Positions 36,655 to 45,317 of a DNA stretch of 64,000 bases are shown here, piece after piece; positions within the stretch are counted from its first letter, which is position 1, and the number at the start of each line of letters is the position of its first letter. The notes beneath the pieces were generated by a model. That model made no database searches and was not told the origin of the DNA. It was given only the letters and a program-made list of their open reading frames with translations. The translations under genes were made by a program, and so were the position numbers. This DNA comes from CBDUEF01 sp018063485. GTDB lineage: Bacteria > Pseudomonadota > Alphaproteobacteria > Rhodobacterales > Rhodobacteraceae. The stretch lies in contig JBAOID010000037.1 of assembly GCA_037045435.1 (NCBI GenBank), forward strand, positions 1 through 64,000, given 5' to 3'.

Positions 36655-37424
36655 ATGAACACCGTCTTTTACGCAGAACTGCCCTGGCCCGAGGTGGAGG
36701 CCCGTATCGCCGCAGATGCGCCGGTGTTTTTGCCCTTGGGTGCGACCGAGCAGCACGGGCGACACATGGCGCTGAATGTGGATGTGGTGTTGCCAACCGC
36801 CATTGCCGCGCGGGTTGCGGCAAGGGTGGGCGGGCTGGTGCTGCCCACGGTCGGTTATGGCAACCGCTCGCAGCCCAAGACCGGCGGAGGCCCCGGCTTT
36901 CCCGGCACCTTGAACCTGACTGCCCACACGTTTTCCCTGATCCTGCGCGACCTGATCTGCGAGCTTTACCGCCAGAACGTGCGCAAGATTGTCACCGTCA
37001 ACGGCCATTATGAGAATATTGGTCCGACGATCGAAGGTATCGAGCTGGCGCCTTGATGCCATCGGGCGGGACCGGGCCGATGGCCTGATCATCCTGCGCA
37101 TCGACCATTGGGATATGGTGCAGCCCGCAAACTCTGGCCCGGATCTTCCCCGACGGCTATCCGGGGATCGAATTGGAACATGCCTCGGTCATCGAAACCT
37201 CGATGATGATGGCGTTGCGCCCCGAACTGGTGGACCTGAGCCAGGCCAGCCATGACGGACCGGCAAAATTCCTGCCCTATGACCGCTATCCAAGACCCTG
37301 CGACGAGGTGCCGCCCTCGGGGGTGCTGTCGCTGACCGAAGGGTCGTCAGCGGAAAAAGGCGAATGGCTGCTGGCGGATTGCGAGGCAGCTATCGTCGAG
37401 ATCATCCACCGCGAATTCAGATAG
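36655..37424 (+). CDS. Creatininase (creatinine amidohydrolase), two frameshifts
   Basis: The enzyme opens the creatinine lactam to creatine using two metal ions. The sequence is close to true creatininases, not just the wider family: EQHGRHMALNVDVVLPTA (~33-50) with metal ligands Glu, His and Asp, YGNRSQPKTGGGPGFPGT (~75-92), VNGHYEN (~121-127) and a late segment HASVIETSMMMAL with a further Glu. Two inserted bases, near 37,053 (after IEGIELA) and near 37,127 (before TLARIFPDGYPG), break the frame; removal gives 255 residues, the normal length. It follows the second SDR by 11 bases and precedes a ureohydrolase by nine. Confidence 0.86.
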
Positions 37425-37433
37425 GCCCTGCCC

Positions 37434-38387
37434 ATGACCAACTTTCACCAACCCGTCGATGCCGCCGAAGTTCCGCGTTTTGCCGGGCATTCCACCTTCA
37501 TGCGGCTTCCTGCTGTGGCCTCGGCCGCCGGTCTCGATATCGCCCTGGTCGGCATCCCGTGGGATGGCGGCACCACCAACCGCGCCGGGGCCCGCCATGG
37601 CCCGCGCGAGGTGCGCAACCAGTCAAGTCTGATGCGCCGGGCGCATCATGTTTCGGGAGTCGCCCCGTTTTCCCTGGCCAATGTGGCCGATGTCGGGGAT
37701 CTGTCGGTCAACCCGATCAATCTGATGGACGGGCTGGCCCGGATCGAAGCCGGGATGGCTGCCATTGTCGCCACTGGCGCGCTGCCCTTGTCCTGCGGGG
37801 GCGATCATCTGACCACACTGCCGGTGTTGCGGGCGGTGGCGAAAACCGGTCCCGTCGGGATGATCCACTTTGACGCGCATTCAGACACCAACGACACCTA
37901 CTTCGGGGACAACCCCTTTACCCATGGCACGCCGTTCCGCCGCGCGATCGAGGAGGGTTTGCTGGACCCAAAGCGCGTGGTGCAGATCGGTATCCGCGGC
38001 TCGGTCTATGACCCGGACGAACATGGCTGGGCCAAAGCGCAAGGTATTCGCTTTATCTACATGGAAGAGTTCGTCAAGCGCGGGGCAGCCAGCGTGATGG
38101 AAGAAGCCCGCGCAATCGTCGGGGCAGGGCGCACTTATGTAACCTTCGATGTGGACAGTATCGACCCTTCCATGGCCCCCGGCACCGGAACACCGGAAAT
38201 CGGCGGCTTTACCACCCGCGAGGCGCAGGAAATGCTGCGGTTGCTGGAAGGCGTGAACATCGTGGGGGCAGACGTGGTGGAAGTGGCCCCGCCTTTTGAC
38301 ATGGGCGGTATGACGGCGCTTGTCGGTGCCACGGTGATGTTCGAACTGCTCTGTGTCATGGCGGCAATGGTTCATCGCAACCGATAG
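37434..38387 (+). CDS. Arginase/agmatinase-family ureohydrolase
   Basis: The 317-residue intact ureohydrolase hydrolyses a guanidino group to urea using two Mn2+ or Ni2+ ions. Metal ligands: His in SCGGDHLTTLP (~123), the HFDAHSDT cluster (~144-151) and DVDSIDPSMAPGTGTPEIGG (~240-260). A late acidic residue lies in DVVEVAPPFD (~284). The N-terminal LVGIPWDGGTTNRAGARHGP is the usual agmatinase-type segment. Members act on agmatine, guanidinobutyrate, guanidinopropionate or guanidine, and sequence alone does not separate them. Placement after creatininase suggests creatine or a similar guanidino acid as substrate (inference). Last gene of the operon. Confidence 0.9.
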   Translation: MTNFHQPVDAAEVPRFAGHSTFMRLPAVASAAGLDIALVGIPWDGGTTNRAGARHGPREVRNQSSLMRRAHHVSGVAPFSLANVADVGDLSVNPINLMDGLARIEAGMAAIVATGALPLSCGGDHLTTLPVLRAVAKTGPVGMIHFDAHSDTNDTYFGDNPFTHGTPFRRAIEEGLLDPKRVVQIGIRGSVYDPDEHGWAKAQGIRFIYMEEFVKRGAASVMEEARAIVGAGRTYVTFDVDSIDPSMAPGTGTPEIGGFTTREAQEMLRLLEGVNIVGADVVEVAPPFDMGGMTALVGATVMFELLCVMAAMVHRNR

Positions 38388-38438
38388 GCGGGGTTTCCTG
38401 GATAAGGTGGTGGGGCTTGTCCCGGTTGGGCCGCCAGC

Positions 38439-38984
38439 TTACGGCCCTGCGTTTGTGGCGGGGTATATGACCTTTCCCTGTTCAGTCAGCTGCGCGCCGG
38501 GGGTTGGCAGTGCATGGTCAATCTGCTTTGGGGCCATCAGATGATCGACGGCATGGCCGTTGAGGATCAGATGGTCGCTGATGATGCGGCGATGGCAGCG
38601 CCACCAGACGGCTTCTGAACACATCAGTGCCAGACGCTGGTGGCGTCCAAGGCGAATAATCTCATCGAGTGCAAAAGTAAATTCGTCACTCAGGGCGAAA
38701 TCGGCATAGTTGTGAAAGCTCTGCACGCGCCACATCGCGTTGAGGTTGGCATCGACGTCCGGTTGCTTTGCCCGTCGCCCACCCAAGGCGGGGCAGTGCC
38801 GATAGCCAATCTGCGCGCGCGCAAGGTCGTCTGGCAACCGGTCGATGTTGAAAGCAGGGTTGGCGCGTGAGCGGGGAAAGGAACGAACGTCAATCAACAG
38901 GCCAACCTGCGCGTCCCGCAGCATATCCAGAAACTCGTCGAGACTGCGGGTTGAATGGCCGATCGTGGTGAACTGCGCCACCAT
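38439..38984 (-). CDS. DUF488 domain-containing protein
   Basis: The 181-residue DUF488 protein has the characteristic IGHSTRSLDEFLDML (~8-22), IDVRSFPRSRANPAF (~31-45) and a CSEAVWWRCHRRII segment (~122-135) with the conserved Cys and His residues. Function is not established; the family is often found near DNA repair or redox genes. The start ATG 38984 shares one base with the upstream gene's stop. It ends 51 bases from the convergent ureohydrolase gene. Confidence 0.9.
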   Translation of the reverse strand: MVAQFTTIGHSTRSLDEFLDMLRDAQVGLLIDVRSFPRSRANPAFNIDRLPDDLARAQIGYRHCPALGGRRAKQPDVDANLNAMWRVQSFHNYADFALSDEFTFALDEIIRLGRHQRLALMCSEAVWWRCHRRIISDHLILNGHAVDHLMAPKQIDHALPTPGAQLTEQGKVIYPATNAGP

Positions 38985-39193
38985 CAATCGAGCTTTGTCA
39001 GCGCACCCGCCTTGTGGGCGGCAATGTGATCGGTCTTGTCGCTCTTTATTTCGTATTGCGGCTCATCTGGCGATGCGCGATGCCGATGGCCCTTGTAATC
39101 GAAATCCGCGTGATGAATCCTGATGATCCTGCCGGTCACCCGACCGGCCTCTGAATTCCAGCTGACATGGTCACCGATCAGGTATTGCGTCAT
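38984..39193 (-). CDS. Small Tudor-like protein (hypervirulence-associated, HVA1/DUF2945)
   Basis: The 69-residue protein reads MTQYLIGDHVSWNSEAGRVT, then GRIIRIH and DYKGHRHRASPDEPQYEIKS. This is the DUF2945 Tudor-like fold, present in many bacteria despite its fungal-derived name. Function unknown. It is coupled to the DUF488 gene by a one-base stop/start overlap, and AGGGAGCC precedes its ATG. Confidence 0.88.
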   Translation of the reverse strand: MTQYLIGDHVSWNSEAGRVTGRIIRIHHADFDYKGHRHRASPDEPQYEIKSDKTDHIAAHKAGALTKLD

Positions 39194-39298
39194 GGCTCCC
39201 TCCCGTTATTGCTGCGGCAACTCCACTTCTGTCGCAGAATCGGGGCGGTTGCCCAGAGTATTTCGGGGTTGCCCCGTAGCGTCGGCGTCGTGCGGGCC

Positions 39299-39332
39299 AT
39301 CGCTACTCCACCTGAGGGGGTGGAGTAGCGAT
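39299..39332. terminator. Perfect 14-bp hairpin downstream of bioY
   Basis: ATCGCTACTCCACC and its exact inverse GGTGGAGTAGCGAT flank a six-base loop (TGAGGG). It lies after the bioMNY genes in their direction of transcription. There is no T run, so it may act as an mRNA 3' stabiliser or a factor-assisted terminator rather than a classical intrinsic terminator. Confidence 0.55.
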
Positions 39333-39353
39333 GCAGGGCTTGGGGCTGTGGGC

Positions 39354-39902
39354 TCAGGCAGCAGGGCGCGAGAGCAGCGCACCTGGCCGCATTTGCGCAA
39401 TGGCGCGGGTGATCAGCCCGGCAAGGCCCGCTTTGATCAGATCGCCGGGGATGAAGGGCAGGGCGAGCGCTGCGGCTTCGGGCAGGGTTTTGCCGAGTGT
39501 GACCGACATGCCGATGATGCCAAAACCGGCGAGCAGAACGGCACCACCAAGCAGCGCGCCGGTGAAGGCGGCGATGCCGATGGGGGCGGGCATCCGTTCG
39601 GTGATCAGCCCTGCGACAAAGGCTGCCACCGGAAAGCCGATCAGATAGCCGACGGTTGGCCCGGCAAAGACGCCGAGTCCGCCGCGCCCGCCCGCCAAAA
39701 GCGGCAAGCCGATGGCGACAAGTCCCAAGAACAGCAGCACGGCCAGCGCACCTTTGCGCGCGCCCAGCACGGTGCCACACAGCATGATCCCCAGCGACTG
39801 CGCCGAGATCGGCACCCCCGACATCAGATCGAGTTTCGGCACCAGCCCCAGGGCGGCAATCAGGGCGGCAAACAGAGCAATATGGGTCAGTGATTTTTCC
39901 AT
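39354..39902 (-). CDS. bioY: BioY, biotin-binding S component of ECF transporter
   Basis: The 182-residue membrane protein has six helices and the BioY signature segments LVPKLDLMSGVPISAQSLGIML (in parts, ~20-41) and GRGGLGVFAGPTVGYLIGFP (~72-91). BioY captures biotin with high affinity and works with BioN and BioM. Separated from bioN by a 118-bp dispersed repeat, but same strand and order as the bioMNY operon of Rhodobacter capsulatus. Frame intact. Confidence 0.93.
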   Translation of the reverse strand: MEKSLTHIALFAALIAALGLVPKLDLMSGVPISAQSLGIMLCGTVLGARKGALAVLLFLGLVAIGLPLLAGGRGGLGVFAGPTVGYLIGFPVAAFVAGLITERMPAPIGIAAFTGALLGGAVLLAGFGIIGMSVTLGKTLPEAAALALPFIPGDLIKAGLAGLITRAIAQMRPGALLSRPAA

Positions 39903-39925
39903 GGGATTCTCCAGTTGGCGCTGAC

Positions 39926-40043
39926 TTAGAGCGCGTTGCGTTCAATCAGATACAGGTATTCACCACGCAACCCGAGGCAGCGATTGGCTTTGCAAACGCG
40001 TTCGGGTTGCGAGGTGACGTCAATTCAGCGCAGCACGCTCTAG
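39926..40043 (-). repeat. Dispersed ~117-bp repeat, copy 2 (inverted)
   Basis: Read on the minus strand it begins CTAGAGCGTGCTGCG and aligns along its full length with copy 1 at 19,896, including CGCAACCCGAACGCGTTTGC. The TAG in its first bases is the stop codon of bioN, as copy 1 supplies the stop of the extensin-like gene. Confidence 0.85.
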
Positions 40044-40633
40044 CCTGCACCGCCCCTTGCGCGCAAGGCCTCGGCAACGCGTTCGGCATCATCGAAGGTG
40101 GCAAGGGTGATGGGCAGCAGAATGCGCCAGCCGGGGCGGCGGTTTGAGCGGGCGTGCCACGCCTCGGCGATTTGGGTTGTGCGCACGGTCAGCGTGGGGA
40201 TGAAGCGGATGGTCAGCGCGATGGCAAGGGCAAGGCTGCGCGGCGATAGTCCGATGCGGGTAAGAGGTTTGGTAAGGGTTTCGACCACTTGGATCATGTC
40301 GGAAAGGCGTGTGGTCATGGTAACGAAATTCGCGGCGGCGACGGCGGTAATCATGGTGAGCATGATCCTTATGCCGGATGGGTCGTGCAGCCAGAGGTGC
40401 CACAGAGCGACGATCACCATGAACGGGATCAGCGGGCGTAGCGTTGCGGCGCTTTGGCGGGCAAAGCGCGCGCCACCGCTGGCGATGATGGCGGCCATTG
40501 CGGCAGCGGCAAGCGTCAGAGCGGGCGTGGGCAGGGCAAAAAGCACCATGGTGATGGCGCAAAGGGCCGCGAGTTTCAATCCGGCGGGCAGGCGGTGTGC
40601 CCAGATCTCAACCGGGAAGGTCAGTGTCAGCAT
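40040..40633 (-). CDS. bioN: BioN, transmembrane T component of biotin ECF transporter
   Basis: The 197-residue CbiQ/EcfT-type protein has several helices (for example LAALCAITMVLFALPTPALT ~21-40) and the coupling-helix motif AEAWHARSNRRPGW (~155-168) that contacts the ATPase. It connects BioM to BioY. It overlaps bioM by 26 bases at its start, and its stop lies in the dispersed repeat; the last residues (RARGGAG) may therefore be shorter or longer than the ancestral C-terminus. Confidence 0.92.
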   Translation of the reverse strand: MLTLTFPVEIWAHRLPAGLKLAALCAITMVLFALPTPALTLAAAAMAAIIASGGARFARQSAATLRPLIPFMVIVALWHLWLHDPSGIRIMLTMITAVAAANFVTMTTRLSDMIQVVETLTKPLTRIGLSPRSLALAIALTIRFIPTLTVRTTQIAEAWHARSNRRPGWRILLPITLATFDDAERVAEALRARGGAG

Positions 40634-41337
40634 CGTGATCCCCCAAACGCTGCATCTCGGCGGTGAAAGCCTCTATGGTTGAGGCGGCAGCTCCATCAGC
40701 GCGGATACGCCCTGCGTCCAGCCAGATCACGCGCTGGCAATTGGTCATGGTGGCGGGGTCATGGCTGATGGTGATCAGGCGCTGGGGCAGCGCGGCAAGG
40801 CGGCGCGAGAGCCGCAATTGGGTGGGGATATCGAGGCCTGCGAAAGGCTCGTCCAGCAGGATGGTTTGCGGGCTCATCAGCAGCACCGACAGCAGGCACA
40901 GGTAATGGCGCTGGCCCATGCTGAGGCTGTGGGTGGGGGCTTTGGTCCAGGCGCTGCGGCCTTCGGTTTGCAGCAGGGTTACAACGCGGGCGGCGGCGGT
41001 TTCGCGGTTCACCCCCTGTTGGAGCAGACCAAAGGCCAGTTCTTCGGCCACGGTGGGGAAAAGGATCTGGTGATCGGGGTTTTGAAACAGGATGCCTAGG
41101 CGGGACAGCATCGCCTTGCGGTCTTTTGCGGGATCAATATCGCCCAGCCGCACAGAGCCGGAGGCGGGGGAGATCAGCCCGGCCAAAAGGCGCAGAAAAG
41201 TGGTTTTGCCCGAACCATTGCGCCCGATGATGCCGATGCGGGACTTCAGTCAGGGTCAGCGTCAGGTCTGACAGCACAGGCTTGCCTTCCAGCGAGACGC
41301 AGGCGGCGTTCAGGATGATCGCTTGGCTTTGGTTCAC
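40608..41337 (-). CDS. bioM: BioM, ATPase of biotin ECF transporter, frameshifted
   Basis: BioM energises biotin uptake. The N-terminal part MNQSQAIILNAACVSLEGKP and TLTE is followed, after one inserted base near 41,245, by SRIGIIGRNGSGKTTFLRLL (Walker A). Then come LFQNPDHQIL (Q-loop), THSLSMGQRHYLCL (signature, with Ser-Met-Gly instead of the usual SGGQ), LLDEPFAGLD (Walker B) and switch His in ITISHD. Removing the base gives 242 residues. First gene of bioMNY. Confidence 0.88.
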
Positions 41338-41393
41338 ATGGTCCCCCGGTTTTGCGCAGGGGTGTAGCGCGGGCGGGAGGTGCAGGGAAGAGG

Positions 41394-42530
41394 TCAGGTG
41401 CTTTGAGCGTAATCAAGCGCGCGCGCATAGATCGCGGAAAGCTCGGGTGTCAGCAATCCGTGACCTGCGGCGGCCTGATAGACATGGCCTGGGTTCTCAT
41501 TCACCTCGTTGATCAACGCGCCTTCCTCCGTCAGGAACACATCCCAGCCGAGGATGCCATGCGCGGGAAAGGATTGATGCGCGCGCAACACATTGGCCAG
41601 CGCCTGTTCCCAATGCGGCAGAACATAGCCCGGCAGCGGGGTGTCGGGATCAAGCCAATGGGTAACATCTGGATCCACCGCATCGCGTGGGTTGCGGGCG
41701 CGGATGATGGCGCCGGTTTTCAGATCAATCACGCACCAGATGCGGGTATTCACCGTATCGCCGTCATGCATCGCGGTTTGCGAGGGGATGCGCAGCACCG
41801 CGTAATAGGGTTCAATCCCGCGATCCGTGCGCAGGGTAACGATGCGCAGCGAGGCCATCGCCGGGCCGGTGATGCGGCGCAAATCGCTTTGGCACTGGTA
41901 AAAAGGCTGAAACAGATAGCCGCTGGTCCAATCGGCGGCGATCTCAGCGGCAAGGCTGGCGATGGGGGCGGAAATGCCGTTCAGAAAGGTGATTTCATCA
42001 CCCGCGCCATTGCGGCTGGCAATGGCCACGGCCCCGCGCGCAAGGCTGTCGGCGCGGGGTTTGCCAAAGATCGGCAAGGCGGGGGTTTGGGCCAGAAACG
42101 CGGTGATCTCGGCGGCATCGGCCAAAGTGGCGACGTGATCTGGCAGGGTGGCTGTTGGTGCATAACCGGCAAGGGTTTGGGTGCAGGGCAGGCCAAGACT
42201 GCGCATCAGGGTTTCGGTGGCCAGTTTATCCTCGATGATGGCAGTGCCTGCGGCCAGTTCCTTGGGCAGGTTGCGCCGCAACAGTGCGTGATTGAACGAC
42301 ATCCGCTTGATCTGGGGCAGGATTTGGCTTGCATATCCCGCTGGCAGGTTTTTGCGCCATAGGCTGAAGGTGTAATATTCATCGGCGTTCAGGCCAAGGC
42401 GGCGCAGGCGCAGGCGCAAAAGCTGCATCACCTGAGTATATGGCCCCGGTCCGCCCTGCGCGACCACTCGCTGCATCGAAATCGCCAGCGAGGCGCTGGC
42501 GGCGCTGGCGGCAGAAGCCAAATACTTCAT
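41394..42530 (-). CDS. Sugar-transfer-associated ATP-grasp protein
   Basis: The 378-residue protein has an ATP-grasp domain of the type linked to sugar transfer or capsule assembly (PF14397). Visible are a lysine-containing nucleotide site IIEDKLATETLMRSLGLP (~98-115), FGKPRADSLARGAVAI (~155-170) and the metal-binding end GWDVFLTEEGALINEVNENPGH (split ~324-345). Helical N-terminus (~1-60), no signal peptide. No glycan cluster surrounds it, so the role is unknown. Located between the biotin transporter and gabT, same strand. Confidence 0.85.
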   Translation of the reverse strand: MKYLASAASAASASLAISMQRVVAQGGPGPYTQVMQLLRLRLRRLGLNADEYYTFSLWRKNLPAGYASQILPQIKRMSFNHALLRRNLPKELAAGTAIIEDKLATETLMRSLGLPCTQTLAGYAPTATLPDHVATLADAAEITAFLAQTPALPIFGKPRADSLARGAVAIASRNGAGDEITFLNGISAPIASLAAEIAADWTSGYLFQPFYQCQSDLRRITGPAMASLRIVTLRTDRGIEPYYAVLRIPSQTAMHDGDTVNTRIWCVIDLKTGAIIRARNPRDAVDPDVTHWLDPDTPLPGYVLPHWEQALANVLRAHQSFPAHGILGWDVFLTEEGALINEVNENPGHVYQAAAGHGLLTPELSAIYARALDYAQST

Positions 42531-42609
42531 AAGATTTCCGGTCAGATGAGGGCAATGGTTTTGCTGAAATCCGGGATCGCAAAAAGTGACACTGATTGAC
42601 GGAGTGGTG

Positions 42610-42629
42610 CCGGGGCCTTGCAGCCCCGG
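42610..42629 (-). terminator. Possible terminator hairpin after gabT
   Basis: CCGGGGC/GCCCCGG with a six-base loop lies nine bases after the gabT stop in its direction of transcription. The stem is short and not followed directly by T residues, so termination efficiency is doubtful. Confidence 0.4.
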
Positions 42630-42637
42630 TAATCTGA

Positions 42638-43912
42638 TTACTGACGCGCTGCGGCGATGGAAGCCTCGATGATGCCCAAGGCCTCGGTGAAATGCGCATC
42701 AGGGATGGTGATCGGTGCCAAGAAGCGCACGACGTTGCCGTATACGCCGCAGGTCAGCAGGATCAGCCCGCGCTTTTGCGCCTCGACCCGAACACGGGTG
42801 GTAAAGCCTGCATCTGGTTCATGGGTGGAGGGGTTGGCGAATTCCACCGCCACCATGAAGCCGGGGCCCCGGATGTCGGAGATCTCGGGCGTGGTAGAGC
42901 GGATGGATTCGAGTTTTTGCTTCAGGCGGCTGCCAAGCTCATTGGCGCGGTCGCAGAGCTTTTCATCTTCGATCACGTCCAGCACTGCATTGGCCGCAGC
43001 GATCCCCAAGGGGTTGCCGCCATAGGTGCCGCCAAGGCCGCCGGGGTGGGCGGCGTCCATCAGGCTGGCTTTGCCGGTCAGCGCCGCCAGTGGCAGACCC
43101 CCGGCAAGACCCTTGGCCATGGTGGTAATATCGGCAGCAACGCCGTATCCTTCCATCGCAAACAGATGCCCGGTGCGCGCGAAGCCGGTTTGCACCTCAT
43201 CGGCGATCATCACGATGCCATGATCATCGCACATCTTGCGGATGGCGCGGACCAGATCGGCGGGGGCAGGATAAAAGCCGCCTTCGCCTTGCACCGGTTC
43301 AAAGATGATGGCGGCAACGCGGTTCGGGTCCAGATCGGCTTTGAACAGTTTGGTGATGCCGGCCATCGCATCGGCGGTGGAAATGCCATGCACATCCTGC
43401 GGGAAGGGGATGTGGTAGACATCGGGCATCATCGACCCGAAACCCTTTTTATAGGGATCAACCTTGCCGGTCAGCGACATGCCAAGGAAGGTGCGGCCAT
43501 GGAACGCCCCGCCAAAGGCGATGATCGCGGTGCGCTGGGTGGCGATGCGGGCGACCTTGATCGCATTTTCAACCGCCTCGGCCCCGGTGGTGACGAACAC
43601 GGTTTTCTTTGGCCAATCGCCGGGAACGGCGGCGTTCAGACGCTCGGCCAGACGGACGTAGTTTTCATAGGGCAGAACCTGATGGCAGGTGTGGGTGAAT
43701 TTCGAAAGCTGGCTGCTGACCGCTTCCATAACGCGGGGGTGGCAATGGCCGGTGTTGACCACGGCGATCCCGGCGGCAAAGTCGATGTAGCGCTTGCCCT
43801 CGATGTCCCAGACCTCGGAGTTCAGGGCGCGATCAACATAGATTTCGGTTTGCACGCCGACGCCACGGGAAATGGCATCAGTGCGGCGCTGGGCGACGGA
43901 GGCGTTGGTCAT
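42638..43912 (-). CDS. gabT: 4-aminobutyrate aminotransferase
   Basis: This class III PLP aminotransferase converts GABA and 2-oxoglutarate to succinic semialdehyde and glutamate. Motifs: AAGIAVVNTGHCHPRV (~45), TTGAEAVENAIKVAR (~98), the metal/PLP Asp in IADEVQTGFARTGHLFAMEGY (in parts, ~228) and the PLP Lys in TTMAKGLAGGLPLAA (~260). ATG 43912 (MTNASVAQRRTDAISRG) is preceded by AGGATCC-type purines and matches homologues; an earlier ATG at 43954 adds 14 unlikely residues. Length 424. No gabD is adjacent. Confidence 0.94.
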   Translation of the reverse strand: MTNASVAQRRTDAISRGVGVQTEIYVDRALNSEVWDIEGKRYIDFAAGIAVVNTGHCHPRVMEAVSSQLSKFTHTCHQVLPYENYVRLAERLNAAVPGDWPKKTVFVTTGAEAVENAIKVARIATQRTAIIAFGGAFHGRTFLGMSLTGKVDPYKKGFGSMMPDVYHIPFPQDVHGISTADAMAGITKLFKADLDPNRVAAIIFEPVQGEGGFYPAPADLVRAIRKMCDDHGIVMIADEVQTGFARTGHLFAMEGYGVAADITTMAKGLAGGLPLAALTGKASLMDAAHPGGLGGTYGGNPLGIAAANAVLDVIEDEKLCDRANELGSRLKQKLESIRSTTPEISDIRGPGFMVAVEFANPSTHEPDAGFTTRVRVEAQKRGLILLTCGVYGNVVRFLAPITIPDAHFTEALGIIEASIAAARQ

Positions 43913-44069
43913 TTGAGGATCCTTTGCAAAGGCGGGTTCAGTATGTTTGATCAAACTTTGTGCGCGGCTTCAATTGGCATTTTAGCACAGGGGACGGATT
44001 CGAGGGTGATTCATCAGTGATTAACCCTTTTCCGCCGAAAATGGCAGAGAAGTAGAATCGGGGCAGGGG

Positions 44070-45185
44070 ATGCTGGCAAGGGCAGAAGGCGATCCGATGG
44101 AATGGCTGCGGCTGATCCGGTCGCGCCGGATTGGGGCGGTCAGCTTTCATCGGCTGGTGGCCGAACATGGATCGGTGCATGCGGTGCTGGCAGCACTGCC
44201 CGAGATTGCGCGGGCCTCGGGGGTGCAAGATTATGCGCTCTGCCCGATCGAAGTGGTGCGCGCGGAACTCGCACAGGGGCGGGCGGAGGGGGCACGCCTG
44301 CTTTTGTGCGGGGCCAGGGATTTTCCGGCCGATCTGGCGCTGCTGCCCGATGCGCCGCCGCTGTTGTGGGCGCGGGGCGATATCGGGCTGTTGCGGCGCC
44401 CGATGGTGGCGATTGTGGGCGCGCGCAACGCCTCATCGCTGGGCCTGCGGATGGCGCGGCGGCTGGCCGATGGGTTGGGGGCGGCGGGGCAGGTGGTGGT
44501 GTCGGGCCTTGCGCGCGGGATTGATGCGGCGGCGCATGAGGCGGCGCTGGCCACAGGCACCGTGGCGGTGCAGGCGGGCGGGGTGGATGTGATCTATCCG
44601 GCAGAAAACACCGAGCTTGCAGCGAGAATTCTGGCGCACGGCTGTCTGGTATCCGAGCAGCCGATGGGAATGATCCCGCAAGTGCGCCATTTCCCGCAGC
44701 GTAACCGGATCGTGTCGGGCCTTGCACGGGCGGTGGTGGTGGTTGAGGCGGCGGCGCGCTCGGGCAGCCTGATTACGGCGCGCACTGCGGGTGATCAGGG
44801 GCGTGAGGTGCTGGCGGTGCCGGGCCATCCCTTCGATGCGCGCGCCAGTGGCTGCAACCTGCTTATTCGCGACGGGGCAACTTTGGTGCGTGGGGTCAGC
44901 GATATTCTTGAGGCGGTGGGGGTGTCATCTGGCGCGTATGTGCCGCGAGTTGACGCGATGATGGAAGACTTGCCCGGCCCGGTGCCACAGCCCCGCCCGC
45001 TGTCGGATATCGCGGCGGTTCATGGCGAGATTCTGGCTCGGCTTGGCCCCAGCCCCTTGGCCGAGGATCAATTGATCCGCGATCTGGCGATGCCACCAGC
45101 GATGTTGGCCCCGGCGTTGATCACATTGGAGCTTGAAGGCCGGATCATGCGGCAGGCGGGCGGGCTGTTGTCGCGGGTGAGGTAG
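44070..45185 (+). CDS. dprA: DNA-processing protein DprA
   Basis: DprA loads RecA on single-stranded DNA during natural transformation and is widespread even in non-competent bacteria. The Rossmann-like core has MVAIVGARNASSLG (~112-125), SGLARGIDAAAHEAAL (~148-163), HFPQRNRIVSGLA (~205-217) and EAAARSGSLITARTA (~225-239), followed by a C-terminal winged-helix-like domain (~300-371). The first ATG (44070) is taken; ATG 44097 (MEWLRLIRS) is an alternative start with a fair ribosome site. Confidence 0.94.
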   Translation: MLARAEGDPMEWLRLIRSRRIGAVSFHRLVAEHGSVHAVLAALPEIARASGVQDYALCPIEVVRAELAQGRAEGARLLLCGARDFPADLALLPDAPPLLWARGDIGLLRRPMVAIVGARNASSLGLRMARRLADGLGAAGQVVVSGLARGIDAAAHEAALATGTVAVQAGGVDVIYPAENTELAARILAHGCLVSEQPMGMIPQVRHFPQRNRIVSGLARAVVVVEAAARSGSLITARTAGDQGREVLAVPGHPFDARASGCNLLIRDGATLVRGVSDILEAVGVSSGAYVPRVDAMMEDLPGPVPQPRPLSDIAAVHGEILARLGPSPLAEDQLIRDLAMPPAMLAPALITLELEGRIMRQAGGLLSRVR

Positions 45186-45317
45186 CGGGCGTTGATTGGC
45201 GCTGACATGAGTATTTGGGCAAAGTGAAATCCGGGTGATTTGCCCCGGTTGACATCGGCGTGGCTTGCCCCTCATGGTTCCGCGCCATTTAATCACGTGC
45301 CAGTCTAGGGATGTTTC

